A stretch of 64,000 nucleotides of DNA, taken from Gammaproteobacteria bacterium. GTDB lineage: Bacteria; Pseudomonadota; Gammaproteobacteria; Pseudomonadales; Azotimanducaceae. This document shows, piece after piece, positions 53,253 to 62,253 of the stretch. The stretch covers positions 124,001 through 188,000 of the forward strand of contig JAPOXV010000019.1 in assembly GCA_026706935.1 (NCBI GenBank), read 5' to 3'. Made by a program: the position numbers and the translations under genes. Each line of letters begins with the position of its first letter. Position 1 is the stretch's first letter. Under the pieces are notes generated by a model, which saw only the letters and a list, made by a program, of their open reading frames with translations, had not been told where the DNA came from and did no database searches.

Positions 53253-54515
53253 TCAGTGCGTAACCCGTTCTGGCTCGGGTTTGGTTTTTTCGATCGTTGT
53301 ATACCAGGGCATCAACACGAAATACCCAAAGTAGACAAGTGTCATGATCTGCGCTGATGCCGTTGCGATTGGCGACGGCGGGATCGTACCTAGGTAACCG
53401 AGTACCAAGAAGGCGGCCACGAAATTCATGAGCGCGATTTTCGAGAACCATCCCTTGTATCGCATCGAACTAACTTTGCTGCGATCAAGCCAAGGTAATG
53501 CGGCTGGAATCAAGATCGCACCTGCCATGATGATCAGTCCCCAAAACTTAGCATCGATCCCGAGGAACGGGAACGTAGCCGCACGAAGCATTGCATAGAA
53601 AGGTGTGTAGTACCAAACAGGTGCAATATGCTCTGGGGTTGCGAGCGGATTCGCTTCCTCAAAGTTCGGTTTCTCGATGAAGTAGCCGCCCATCTCCGGC
53701 GCATAGAACACCACCGCACAGAATAGGATCAAGAACACGACGATTGCGACGAAGTCTTTTGTCGAGTAGTATGGATGAAACGGAATACCGTCCAACGGAA
53801 CTCCGTTCTCGTCTTTATTTGCCTTGATTTCGATTCCGTCTGGGTTACTCGAGCCTACGTGATGAAGTGCAACGATGTGCAAGAACACCAAGCCCACCAA
53901 GGCAAGCGGTAGAGCAACAACGTGCAGTGCGAAGAAGCGGTTAAGCGTGATGCCGGACATGACGAAGTCGCCACGTACCCACTCCATCAAGTCAGTACCG
54001 AAGTAAGGGATCGCACCGATTAACGAAACAATCACTTGTGCACCCCAGTATGACATGTTGCCCCATGGTAGTAGATATCCGAAGAATCCTTCTGCCATCA
54101 GCACGAGGTAGATCGCCATGCCGATCAGCCACAGGAGTTCTCGTGGCTTGCGATACGAACCGTATGCGAAGCCTCGAAACATGTGCAGGTATACGACAAC
54201 GAAAAACGCCGATGCACCCGTTGAGTGTATGTAGCGGATCAGATAGCCGAAATCGATATCTCGCATGATGTATTCCACGCTCGCAAACGCACCTTCAGCT
54301 GTAGGTACGTACGCCATCGTGAGCCAGATACCAGTCAGGATTTGAATGACTAAAACGACCAATGCCAATGCACCCATGGCATACCAGACGTTGAAGTTCT
54401 TTGGCGCGTAGTACTCCGAAGCGTGATCTTTAAATGTCGAGGTAATCGGGATTCGATCGTCAATCCACTGCATAGCGCGTGATACCCAACGACCTCTTTC
54501 GGTAACTTCAGACAC
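53253..54515 (-). CDS. petB: Cytochrome b of the bc1 complex
   Basis: The polytopic haem protein has the four b-haem histidines in RYIHSTGASAFF / YLHMFRGFAYG and ALHVVALPLALV / FLHIVALHHVG regions, plus the quinol-site PEW-type region, here reading APVWYYTPFYAMLRA. Length 420 and eight membrane segments are normal for proteobacteria. It begins with GTG, sharing one base with the Rieske stop (TAGTG). The protein oxidises ubiquinol and builds the proton gradient. Confidence 0.95.
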   Translation of the reverse strand: MSEVTERGRWVSRAMQWIDDRIPITSTFKDHASEYYAPKNFNVWYAMGALALVVLVIQILTGIWLTMAYVPTAEGAFASVEYIMRDIDFGYLIRYIHSTGASAFFVVVYLHMFRGFAYGSYRKPRELLWLIGMAIYLVLMAEGFFGYLLPWGNMSYWGAQVIVSLIGAIPYFGTDLMEWVRGDFVMSGITLNRFFALHVVALPLALVGLVFLHIVALHHVGSSNPDGIEIKANKDENGVPLDGIPFHPYYSTKDFVAIVVFLILFCAVVFYAPEMGGYFIEKPNFEEANPLATPEHIAPVWYYTPFYAMLRAATFPFLGIDAKFWGLIIMAGAILIPAALPWLDRSKVSSMRYKGWFSKIALMNFVAAFLVLGYLGTIPPSPIATASAQIMTLVYFGYFVLMPWYTTIEKTKPEPERVTH

Positions 54516-55111
54516 TATGCAATCTGCCCGTCTAATCCAATAACCAAAGTCGTATCCGACTCATAGTAGTGCGGTGGTACCGTCAAATTTGTCGGTGCCG
54601 GGAGGTTCTTCTCAACACGACCCGCAAGATCGAACTTCGAGCCATGACAAGGGCAGAAAAACCCTCCCTTCCAGTTGCTTTCGAACGCCTCAGGTTGGAC
54701 CGCGCCGTAGTACTTCGGTGAACAGCCCAAGTGCGTGCACAACCCGAGATATACCCCAATCTCCGGATTACGAGAACGATGTGCGTTTTCAGCGTAATCC
54801 GGTTGATCACTGTCTAGCGAACTGGGGTCTGCCAGATTCTCAAGTTCATTTTCAAGAATTGCGAGTGCTTCTGGTGTCCGCTTAACCACGAAAATCGGCT
54901 GACCACGCCATGCCGGTAGTGGACCAAGAAGCTCGCCCGGATTGAGTTTTGCGATATTGACTTTAATAGGTGCGCCGAGTGCTCGAGCACGTGCGCTCGG
55001 TTGCCATGATTGCACAAACGGAATCGCCGCGCCGACGGCGCCTACTGCCGCAACACCAGTCGTCGCTAAGAGCAAATAACGACGATTCGTATTTACAGTT
55101 TCCTCGCTCAA
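54515..55111 (-). CDS. petA: Rieske iron-sulfur protein of the bc1 complex
   Basis: The N-terminal NRRYLLLATTGVAAVG is a twin-arginine signal anchor. The [2Fe-2S] ligands are in CTHLGCSP and CPCHGSKFD (two Cys and two His), followed by a proline-containing loop (PAPTNLTVPPHYY). The length of 198 is normal. First gene of petABC, probably transcribed from the 65 bp gap after rpsI or with rplM-rpsI. Confidence 0.96.
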   Translation of the reverse strand: MSEETVNTNRRYLLLATTGVAAVGAVGAAIPFVQSWQPSARARALGAPIKVNIAKLNPGELLGPLPAWRGQPIFVVKRTPEALAILENELENLADPSSLDSDQPDYAENAHRSRNPEIGVYLGLCTHLGCSPKYYGAVQPEAFESNWKGGFFCPCHGSKFDLAGRVEKNLPAPTNLTVPPHYYESDTTLVIGLDGQIA

Positions 55112-55176
55112 ATGACCTCTGCCTGTCTAGCTTTTTTTAACTGCGATTGCGGTAAGTGTTTCCGAATGGCTTGTCG

Positions 55177-55569
55177 CTACCGCTTCGAATACTGCGGACG
55201 TTTCCGCGCCTTACGCAAACCTACTTTCTTACGTTCGACTTGGCGTGCATCTCGCGTCAAGAATCCGGCTGCACGCAGTTGTGGTTTGAGCGTTTCGTCG
55301 TAGTCGACTAACGCTCGTGCGATGCCATGTCGAATTGCACCAGCTTGACCTGAACCCCCGCCGCCACGAACGGAAACCTTCAAGTTCACCCGCTCAGTCA
55401 TACCTGTGGTTTCAAGCGGTTGACGCACTACCATCCGTGCGGTTTCGCGCCCAAAGTACTCGTCCAGTGGCTTGCCGTTGACAATGATCTGACCGACACC
55501 GGTACTTAGAAACACACGTGCCGTTGACACCTTGCGCCGCCCAGTGCCGTAGCTGTAATCGCCTACCAC
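55177..55569 (-). CDS. rpsI: 30S ribosomal protein S9
   Basis: The 130-residue protein has the family signatures [29 protein letters not shown], the [21 protein letters not shown] core cut here, and the C-terminal [11 protein letters not shown] that reaches the P-site tRNA. It follows rplM by 61 bp, the universal order. Confidence 0.98.
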   Translation of the reverse strand: MVGDYSYGTGRRKVSTARVFLSTGVGQIIVNGKPLDEYFGRETARMVVRQPLETTGMTERVNLKVSVRGGGGSGQAGAIRHGIARALVDYDETLKPQLRAAGFLTRDARQVERKKVGLRKARKRPQYSKR

Positions 55570-55630
55570 TAACTACTCCTAAACATGTGATTCCATCCGC
55601 AATTGGATGGTACGCAAGTTGCCAATCGGA

Positions 55631-56059
55631 CTAAATTTCGAGTTCTTTTGGCAGCTGTGCGCCGTGTGGGTGCTCCGGTCCTCGGTAGACCTTGAGCTTC
55701 CTCAACATACTTCGGCCGAGCGGATTGCGTGGCAACATCCGCTTGACCGCCAGTCGTATGACTTCCTCTGGACGACGGTCCCTCATCTCACCTAGCGAGG
55801 ATGTCTTGATTCCCCCAGGGTAACCCGTGTAGCGGTGATAGAGCTTGTCCGTTTCTTTACGACCTGTGACTCGAACACGTTCCGCATTGATAACAACAAC
55901 GTAATCGCCCATGTCCACATGGGGTGTATACATTACTTTGTGCTTTCCGCGCAATCGTTGCGCGACGACCGATGCGAGTCGACCGAGATTGTGTTCCGAG
56001 GCGTCAACAACGAGCCACTCACGCACAACATCTTGCTGCCGCGCGCTTTCCGTCCTCAC
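55631..56059 (-). CDS. rplM: 50S ribosomal protein L13
   Basis: The GTG at 56057-56059 is chosen because it gives exactly 142 residues, the E. coli length, with the [18 protein letters not shown] block in register and a GGAAG site upstream. Further signatures are [40 protein letters not shown] and [17 protein letters not shown]. The long upstream reading in the same frame is non-coding. Confidence 0.98.
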   Translation of the reverse strand: MRTESARQQDVVREWLVVDASEHNLGRLASVVAQRLRGKHKVMYTPHVDMGDYVVVINAERVRVTGRKETDKLYHRYTGYPGGIKTSSLGEMRDRRPEEVIRLAVKRMLPRNPLGRSMLRKLKVYRGPEHPHGAQLPKELEI

Positions 56060-56213
56060 GAGACTTCCGTACCAGAATTTTGAAGGTGCGAATGATAAGA
56101 AAACGGTTTTGACATTCAACGCGTTTTGCGAGATGAGTAGTTTGACTTGCGATGCGCTAAATACCGACGAATGCGCAGCTAGAATGAAACAAGACCTTCG
56201 AGTGACTTTGAAT

Positions 56214-57269
56214 ATGAGTGAAGTTGAACTAACGCCGATCCGACCCGGCCACGAGTTCGATATCTCTCGTGTCGATCGATACATGCGTGAACACGTCTCA
56301 GGCTATCGCGGACCGTTTTCAGTTCTACAGTTCGAAGGGGGTCAGAGCAATCCTACGTTCCTGTTGGAAACGCCTTCCCGACGCTATGTATTGCGGAAGC
56401 AACCGCCCGGAGAACTCCTTCCATCTGCGCACGCGGTCGATCGCGAGTATAGTGTCATGGCGGCGCTACACAAAACTGAGGTGCCTGTCCCTGAAATGCT
56501 CGCGCTCTGCGAAGATACAGACGTAATTGGTACTAAGTTCTACATCATGTCAATGGTGGAAGGACGGCTCTATACCAAGACTGCGCTACCCGCTCTACCG
56601 ATAGAAGAACGCTCCGTCGTATATCACGATATGGCACGCATCCTTGCTAGTCTTCATCGCGTCGACCCAATCGCAGTCGGTCTAGAAACATTCGGCCGTC
56701 CTGGGAATTACTTCGCAAGGCAAGTTTCGCGCTGGAGTCGTCAGTACCAAGCGTCAGAGACAGAGTCGATCGAAGCGATGAATCAACTGATCGACTGGTT
56801 ACCAGCTCATCTGCCAGACGAGACGCCGCCGGTGATCGTGCATGGTGACTTTCGGTTAGGTAACGTGCTGCTTCACGAAACGGAACCTAAAGTAATCGCC
56901 GTGCTCGATTGGGAGCTTTCGACACTTGGTGATGGCTTGGCTGACTTGGGGTATTGGTGTCAAGAGTATTACGGTGAACAAAGTGAAAAACCAGGAGGCA
57001 TCGCTGGCGTCGATTTAGCGACGATTGGAATTCCGAACGAACAGGAGGTCATCCAGACTTACTGTCACTATTACGGGAGCGAAACGATTGACAACTGGCT
57101 TTTTTACGTCATATACAACCTGTTCCGATCGGCAGGGATTATTCAAGGTGTTTACAAACGAGGCCTGGACGGAAACGCAAGTTCAGAGACGGCCCTCGAA
57201 TATGAAGGTGTCGCACGAAAGCGCTCAGAGCTTGCTTGGCAACTCGTCGAGCAATTCAGTAATAACTAA
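56214..57269 (+). CDS. Aminoglycoside-phosphotransferase-fold kinase, ACAD10/11-like
   Basis: The protein has the APH kinase fold: a nucleotide-binding [25 protein letters not shown] segment (lysine in LRKQP), the catalytic [14 protein letters not shown] (Asp in HGDFRxGN) and metal-binding [18 protein letters not shown]. The sequence is closest to the phosphotransferase domain of ACAD10/11-type enzymes, which in some organisms phosphorylate 4-hydroxyacyl substrates; here it stands alone without an acyl-CoA dehydrogenase. The start at 56214 (MSEVEL) was preferred; a longer ATG at 56184 is possible. It is divergent from rplM. Confidence 0.88.
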   Translation: MSEVELTPIRPGHEFDISRVDRYMREHVSGYRGPFSVLQFEGGQSNPTFLLETPSRRYVLRKQPPGELLPSAHAVDREYSVMAALHKTEVPVPEMLALCEDTDVIGTKFYIMSMVEGRLYTKTALPALPIEERSVVYHDMARILASLHRVDPIAVGLETFGRPGNYFARQVSRWSRQYQASETESIEAMNQLIDWLPAHLPDETPPVIVHGDFRLGNVLLHETEPKVIAVLDWELSTLGDGLADLGYWCQEYYGEQSEKPGGIAGVDLATIGIPNEQEVIQTYCHYYGSETIDNWLFYVIYNLFRSAGIIQGVYKRGLDGNASSETALEYEGVARKRSELAWQLVEQFSNN

Positions 57270-57490
57270 CGAGGTCAAGTTAACCTCATTTAAGAGGTCG
57301 TTTAATCAATTCGGTTCATAGCAGTACGAAGATCAGAGCGTTTGTAACAAGCTTCCCTTGTCGCAGTGAGGATACGGGAGTCGTTGGTTATCTAGTCACG
57401 ACTCAGTTGCAGCGAATCGGTGCTGTCGCCTAAAACTCTCTATTCAATAAGCGGAATGGATCGACGCTCAGTTTCGATGTCAATCTTTGA

Positions 57491-57769
57491 CTAGGTCAGC
57501 TGATCTTTGACTTCGTCGATGAAGCGCATGATGTCGAGTGATTCATACAGCCACTCGACCTGGCCATCGTCCCGCTCTATTCGTAGACATGGCACCGTGG
57601 CTCGACCACCACCCGTTACTAACTCTTTGTACGCCGAAATGTCCATAACGGTATTGCGCATCGGAATCTCGATCTCGTGCGTTGAGAGGAAACTCTTGAC
57701 ACGCATGCAAAAAGGGCAAATCGGATCTTGATAGAGAGTGATGTTCAACGTTACGCTAGATATCTTCAA
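57491..57769 (-). CDS. Glutaredoxin-like protein
   Basis: The 92-residue thioredoxin-fold protein has the active site CPFC after an N-terminal strand (ITLYQDPICPFCMRV), a cis-proline in ATVPCLRI, and a C-terminal helix with ESLDIMRFID. It resembles glutaredoxins and the N-terminal domain of glutathione transferases. Divergent from the DsbA-like gene with 54 bp between. The 221 bp before it, up to the phosphotransferase gene, holds no gene; a weak hairpin GAGGT/ACCTC (57271-57287) follows the phosphotransferase stop. Confidence 0.88.
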   Translation of the reverse strand: MKISSVTLNITLYQDPICPFCMRVKSFLSTHEIEIPMRNTVMDISAYKELVTGGGRATVPCLRIERDDGQVEWLYESLDIMRFIDEVKDQLT

Positions 57770-57823
57770 ATGAGTTATATGGCTACTTGCTAGTATATTG
57801 TGGCAATCTGAGTTCAGAAAACG

Positions 57824-58558
57824 ATGACCAAAGTAGAAAGAGTTCGAATCGCACTACTCAGCACCCTCGGCGCAATTTTGGTCGTGGTGATTGGGTATAG
57901 CACGCTCTACGCACTCAATCTGGTACCCGGTTGGGGTACAAGCACCGAACGTAGTTTCATCACACTTGATCGACCGAAAAAAACCGAGCCTATCGAAGTC
58001 GTTGAGTTTTTCAGTTACGCTTGTCCCCACTGTGCGAATCTGGAACCGATGTTGGATGGCTGGGTTGCTGGATTAGGTGAGAACGTCGAATTCAAGCGAG
58101 TCCATATCGCCATCGACACCTTAACGACGCGACTCGCACGAACTTACCTTGTGCTTGAGTCGCAAGACTTGCTTGAGCAGAATCACCGGCGGATCTTTGA
58201 CGCTATTCACGAACGAAACATCACGTTTCTAAACGACCAGCAACTTGCTGAATTCATGCACGGTCGGGGTATCGAGAGCGATCGTTTCCTGTCCGCTTTG
58301 AACGGTCGATTTGTCTCAAGATCCGTTGAGTCAAATCGCCAGCTTGCGATCGATACCAGAACGCTCGGTGTGCCGGCGCTACTAATTGCGAATAAATACC
58401 AAGTGACCGCCCGAGGTGGCAACCGTCAAATGCTCGCAACCGCGGATTGGCTGGTTGAAGAGATTCAAGCCGGTCGTGATCCAAGTGTCCAAGCTGAGGA
58501 CCCAAGTACGACAGACTCAGATGCCGATTCCTCCGAAACAACAGATGAAACGAGCTAG
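57824..58558 (+). CDS. DsbA-like membrane-anchored thiol:disulfide oxidoreductase
   Basis: An N-terminal signal anchor (about 9-32) is followed by a thioredoxin fold with the DsbA-type active site CPHC in FFSYACPHCANLEP and a cis-proline in LGVPALLI; the helical insert of DsbA lies between. The periplasmic enzyme should oxidise cysteines in exported proteins. The Asp/Ser/Thr-rich tail of about 25 residues is unusual. Its TAG stop shares the palindrome CTAG with the stop of glcF on the opposite strand. Confidence 0.88.
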   Translation: MTKVERVRIALLSTLGAILVVVIGYSTLYALNLVPGWGTSTERSFITLDRPKKTEPIEVVEFFSYACPHCANLEPMLDGWVAGLGENVEFKRVHIAIDTLTTRLARTYLVLESQDLLEQNHRRIFDAIHERNITFLNDQQLAEFMHGRGIESDRFLSALNGRFVSRSVESNRQLAIDTRTLGVPALLIANKYQVTARGGNRQMLATADWLVEEIQAGRDPSVQAEDPSTTDSDADSSETTDETS

Positions 58559-59715
58559 TGCAGAAGCGTTACCCAGTGCACGACGCGTGTGTTTGTACCG
58601 GATTTGAGATGTAAGTGACAGCCTACATTCGCAGTCGCGATGACGTCGGGAGTCTGTTCTTCGAGACAGGCGAGTTTTCGTTCAAGAAGCTGTTCTGAAA
58701 GTTCTGGTTGCAGCAACGAATACGAGCCGGCGGAACCACAGCAAAGGTGAGCGTCTCGTACCGGCATAAGCTCATATCCCGTACGTTCGAGTATTTGTTC
58801 TATCAACCCTTGGATTCTCTGCCCATGTTGTAGCGTGCATGGAATATGCAGCGCGACGCGCTGAATATTCGGGTGTGTTTCGAACGTAAATTGCTGTAGA
58901 AACTCGGCGATATCTTGCGTGCGTTCAGCTAGTGCCTTTGCTTTAGGTGTGTTGAGGAGCCGCCCGTAGTCTTTGACAGTAACGCCACATCCTGACGCCG
59001 AAGAAAGGTAAGCACTGGTCGCGTCGTCGAACAACGCCTCAACGTTAGCCGCCATTTTGCGCAGAGCTTGTTCGTGGCGACCAAGATGCAAATGCAAGCC
59101 GCCGCAACACTGTTCAGATGAGCGTAGTTGGACCGATACGTTCCGCGCACGGAGCAATTCCGCGATATGTCGATTGACTTCCGGAGTCATCGCTCTTTGC
59201 GCACAACCTTGAAGCAATGTAACCGAAGCATCCTCGCCGTCGTCTTCCGTGCGAACAGAACGAACCGGTTGCATCATGCGCTTTAACGACTTTGGCGCAA
59301 ACCACCGAAAGAGTCGACCGAATCGAACCAAAAGCGAAAGGCGTCGATGGTACGGGACAACCCAAAGAAGCAGTCGTTCAAGTAGCTTAGGCGCAGGGGA
59401 ACTCTCGTGAATGTAGTTTCGACCTATTTCAAGCAACTCGCCATATTCGACACCTGACGGGCACGTGGTCTCACAATTTCGACACGTCAAGCACCGATCA
59501 AGGTGAAAGCGTGCGTGCTCATCAACCTCATTAGATTCGAACATGCCTTTGATTAGGTAGATTCGTCCTCGCGGACCGTCGAGTTCATCGCCTAAGAGGT
59601 TGTACGTTGGACAGGTCGCGTTGCAGAACCCGCAATGTACGCATTTCCGTAGGATCTCCTCAGCGCGATGACCTTCCTCTGTCTCAACCAAAGCCTGAGC
59701 AAGTTCAACACGCAT
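58555..59715 (-). CDS. glcF: Glycolate oxidase iron-sulfur subunit
   Basis: GlcF accepts electrons from the GlcD/GlcE flavin subunits. Two ferredoxin-type [4Fe-4S] motifs are visible near the N-terminus (CVHCGFCNATCP and CLTCRNCETTCP), followed by two CCG domains (SEQCCGGLHLHLG and AHLCCGSAGSYS). The length of 386 is slightly below E. coli (407). It is separated by two bases from glcE. The last codon overlaps the end of the convergent DsbA-like gene. Confidence 0.94.
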   Translation of the reverse strand: MRVELAQALVETEEGHRAEEILRKCVHCGFCNATCPTYNLLGDELDGPRGRIYLIKGMFESNEVDEHARFHLDRCLTCRNCETTCPSGVEYGELLEIGRNYIHESSPAPKLLERLLLWVVPYHRRLSLLVRFGRLFRWFAPKSLKRMMQPVRSVRTEDDGEDASVTLLQGCAQRAMTPEVNRHIAELLRARNVSVQLRSSEQCCGGLHLHLGRHEQALRKMAANVEALFDDATSAYLSSASGCGVTVKDYGRLLNTPKAKALAERTQDIAEFLQQFTFETHPNIQRVALHIPCTLQHGQRIQGLIEQILERTGYELMPVRDAHLCCGSAGSYSLLQPELSEQLLERKLACLEEQTPDVIATANVGCHLHLKSGTNTRVVHWVTLLH

Positions 59716-59717
59716 CG

Positions 59718-60743
59718 CTAAAGACGCAGATCACTGTTAAATAAGAGATGAGGATCAAACGCGCGACGTAGTCGTTTCACGTACTTTGATTCTGTTTCGG
59801 GATTCGCACTTCTGCGATCGAAAGGTTCACTAGCGTCGTTCGCGTCGGCCGCAAATGAATCCGTCGAAGCACTATGGGACCAGACTTGAGCGCCCGCCCA
59901 CTCCACCAACTGGTTCCTAGCGTCGGTGAGCTCTGGATGCGCGCCGCGACCGAGCCACGTGCGTCGTAGCTTCTCCCGTCGATGGAAGAATGGGTGATCG
60001 TGGTCACGCACGCTCTTCCATAGTTCGTTTTCGAATTCCGCGCCATCTGGATAACTCATGCGAGTTTCATCGACGCTCGCACGATTCCCACTGAGTCGTA
60101 AATACAAAGAACCTGACCAATAGCACGTCGCGGAAACGGCAGATGGCTTTGAGATGGCATCGCCGTGAATCCTCCATGCGTCGTCCCATTGCAGATCAAT
60201 CTTGATCGTACGCTCCAGTTCAGGCTTGGGATGAACACGCAGATTGACACTCAGAATCAATCCGAATATCCCAAGTGATCCTACCATCAATCGAGATACG
60301 TCGAATCCAGCAACGTTTTTCATCACGGAACCGCCAAATCTCAAACATTCACCAAGCCCGTTTACGATCTCAATGCCAAGAACAGCATCTCGAAGATTGC
60401 CGTACCAAGGTCTACCAGGACCACTCAGTCCACAAGCAACAGCGCCGCCGATCGTACCCCCACCCAGAAATTCAGGCGGGTCACAGGCCAACATCTGATC
60501 ATGCTCGTTGAGCACATTCTTGATTTCAGTTAATGGTGTACCAGCTCTTACTGAAATGGTTAACTCATCAGGTCGGTATTCAATGACGCCGACATGGTCC
60601 CTGGTTTGTAATGCATCTCCTTGAGTTGATCGCGCATAGTGCGCTTTCGTACCTTGTCCCAAGATGGACAGTTGCTTCGTATGCGCTACTGCGTAATTGA
60701 CTGAATCAATCAGTCGTTGTGCATCATCGAAAGATCGAGTCAA
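59718..60743 (-). CDS. glcE: Glycolate oxidase FAD-binding subunit
   Basis: GlcE is the second flavin subunit of glycolate dehydrogenase. The FAD_binding_4 fold shows in LSILGQGTKAHYAR and the PPEFLGGGTIGGAVACGLSG motif, then RFGGSVMKNVAGFDVSRLMVG cut here. The start TTG at 60741-60743 overlaps the glcD stop (TTGA), giving 341 residues. The 66 bp upstream reading is inside glcD and probably not used. Confidence 0.92.
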   Translation of the reverse strand: MTRSFDDAQRLIDSVNYAVAHTKQLSILGQGTKAHYARSTQGDALQTRDHVGVIEYRPDELTISVRAGTPLTEIKNVLNEHDQMLACDPPEFLGGGTIGGAVACGLSGPGRPWYGNLRDAVLGIEIVNGLGECLRFGGSVMKNVAGFDVSRLMVGSLGIFGLILSVNLRVHPKPELERTIKIDLQWDDAWRIHGDAISKPSAVSATCYWSGSLYLRLSGNRASVDETRMSYPDGAEFENELWKSVRDHDHPFFHRREKLRRTWLGRGAHPELTDARNQLVEWAGAQVWSHSASTDSFAADANDASEPFDRRSANPETESKYVKRLRRAFDPHLLFNSDLRL

Positions 60744-62197
60744 AACCGATCGAGTTCCGGAAACGGTAGCTCGCCGCCGTGTACATGCATCCCTTTCACT
60801 TCGGAACAATGCGCAAGTGTTGGAATGGCTTTGCCGGGATTCATTAAGCCACTCGCATCGAATACTTCCTTGAGACGGAAGAACTGCTCAAGTTCTGGTG
60901 CCGAGAACTGCGAGCACATCGGATCGAGCTTCTCCACGCCAACGCCGTGTTCACCTGTCACGGTACCACCAACGCTTACGCATAGTTCAAGAATCTCAAC
61001 CCCAAGGCGTTCCGCTCGATCCAGCTGCTCATCGTCGCTCGCATCGTACAGGATTAGTGGATGTAGATTTCCATCTCCCGCATGAAACACGTTCGCGACA
61101 CGCAATCCGTGTTTCTCTGCTAGTGTCGCGATACTCGTCAACACCTTGCTTAGATATCGTCGAGGAATGGTTCCATCCATGCAGTAGTAATCCGGCGAAA
61201 TTCGACCTACTGCAGGGAAAGCCGCCTTCCTCCCTTGCCATAAACGGTCACGTTCTTCCGGCTCGGTCGCGCTTCGAATGTTGTCTGCACCATGAGCTAC
61301 CATCAATTCGCCGATCAGGTCTGCGTCGCTTCTTACCTGCTCGGCCGTACCGTCGACCTCGCAAATGAGAATCGTCGACGCATCGCGTGGATAGCCTGCG
61401 TGGACATAGTCTTCAGCAGCTTGAATTGCTAGCGCATCCATCATTTCCAGTCCCGCGGGCACAATCCCACGAGCGATGATGGCGGCCACACACTCCCCCG
61501 CTGATTCCAATTCGTTAAAGGCGCCGAGTAACACTTCCTTGCAAGGGGGTGTCGGTAGCAGCTTGACCGTGATCTCAGTGACCACACCAAGCATGCCTTC
61601 AGAACCGACGAACAACGGAATCAGCTCAACGCCTGAGCTTTCGTAACCGTCGCCTCCCAAAACGAGCTCGTCCCCTTCGATCGTCTGCACTTTCAAGCCG
61701 AGAACGTTATGGAGAGTGAGACCGTACTTCAAACAGTGTACGCCACCAGCATTCTCAGCGACATTGCCACCGATGCTGCACGCGATCTGAGACGAAGGGT
61801 CTGGCGCGTAATAAAGTCCCATGTCTGCAACCGCCTGCGAGATCGAGAGATTGGTGACGCCAGGTTGCACGGTCGCCGTACACCCTTCTTCATCGATCGA
61901 GAGGATGCGATTCATTTTGGATAGCACGAGCAATACGCCTTTCTCGTGGGGCAACGCGCCACCCGACAAACCCGTTCCCGCGCCTCTGGTCACGACGGGA
62001 ATCCCCGTTTCGTGGCAAATCCGAAGGACTTGACGAACATCGTTTGTGTCGCGAGGAAGCGCTACAACGGGTGGTCGTCGACGGTAGGCAGTTAGCCCAT
62101 CTGTTTCAAACGGAGCGGTCGCGGAAGGATCGGTGAGTACACAATCCCTAGGCAATGTCGATTTGATGAGTTCAATCGCAAATTCAAGCGACATCAT
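60740..62197 (-). CDS. glcD: Glycolate oxidase subunit GlcD (FAD-linked)
   Basis: GlcD oxidises glycolate (or D-lactate) to glyoxylate. The vanillyl-alcohol-oxidase FAD fold shows as PVVTRGAGTGLSGGALP and DPSSQIACSIGGNVAENAGG; catalytic-domain landmarks are VFHAGDGNLHPLIL and GTVTGEHGVG near the C-terminus. The length is 485. First gene of glcDEF; a TGA-interrupted selenoprotein frame lies 56 bp upstream on the same strand. Confidence 0.95.
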   Translation of the reverse strand: MMSLEFAIELIKSTLPRDCVLTDPSATAPFETDGLTAYRRRPPVVALPRDTNDVRQVLRICHETGIPVVTRGAGTGLSGGALPHEKGVLLVLSKMNRILSIDEEGCTATVQPGVTNLSISQAVADMGLYYAPDPSSQIACSIGGNVAENAGGVHCLKYGLTLHNVLGLKVQTIEGDELVLGGDGYESSGVELIPLFVGSEGMLGVVTEITVKLLPTPPCKEVLLGAFNELESAGECVAAIIARGIVPAGLEMMDALAIQAAEDYVHAGYPRDASTILICEVDGTAEQVRSDADLIGELMVAHGADNIRSATEPEERDRLWQGRKAAFPAVGRISPDYYCMDGTIPRRYLSKVLTSIATLAEKHGLRVANVFHAGDGNLHPLILYDASDDEQLDRAERLGVEILELCVSVGGTVTGEHGVGVEKLDPMCSQFSAPELEQFFRLKEVFDASGLMNPGKAIPTLAHCSEVKGMHVHGGELPFPELDRF

Positions 62198-62253
62198 TCA
62201 TCAGCTTATTCATGACGTTTGTAAAGCGACTAGACCGCGTGCTACGAGCCAAG

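Noticed and set aside
57271-57287. Terminator after the phosphotransferase gene (GAGGT/ACCTC)
   Set aside because: Only five base pairs and no real T-run; noted in the glutaredoxin entry but too weak for a separate call.
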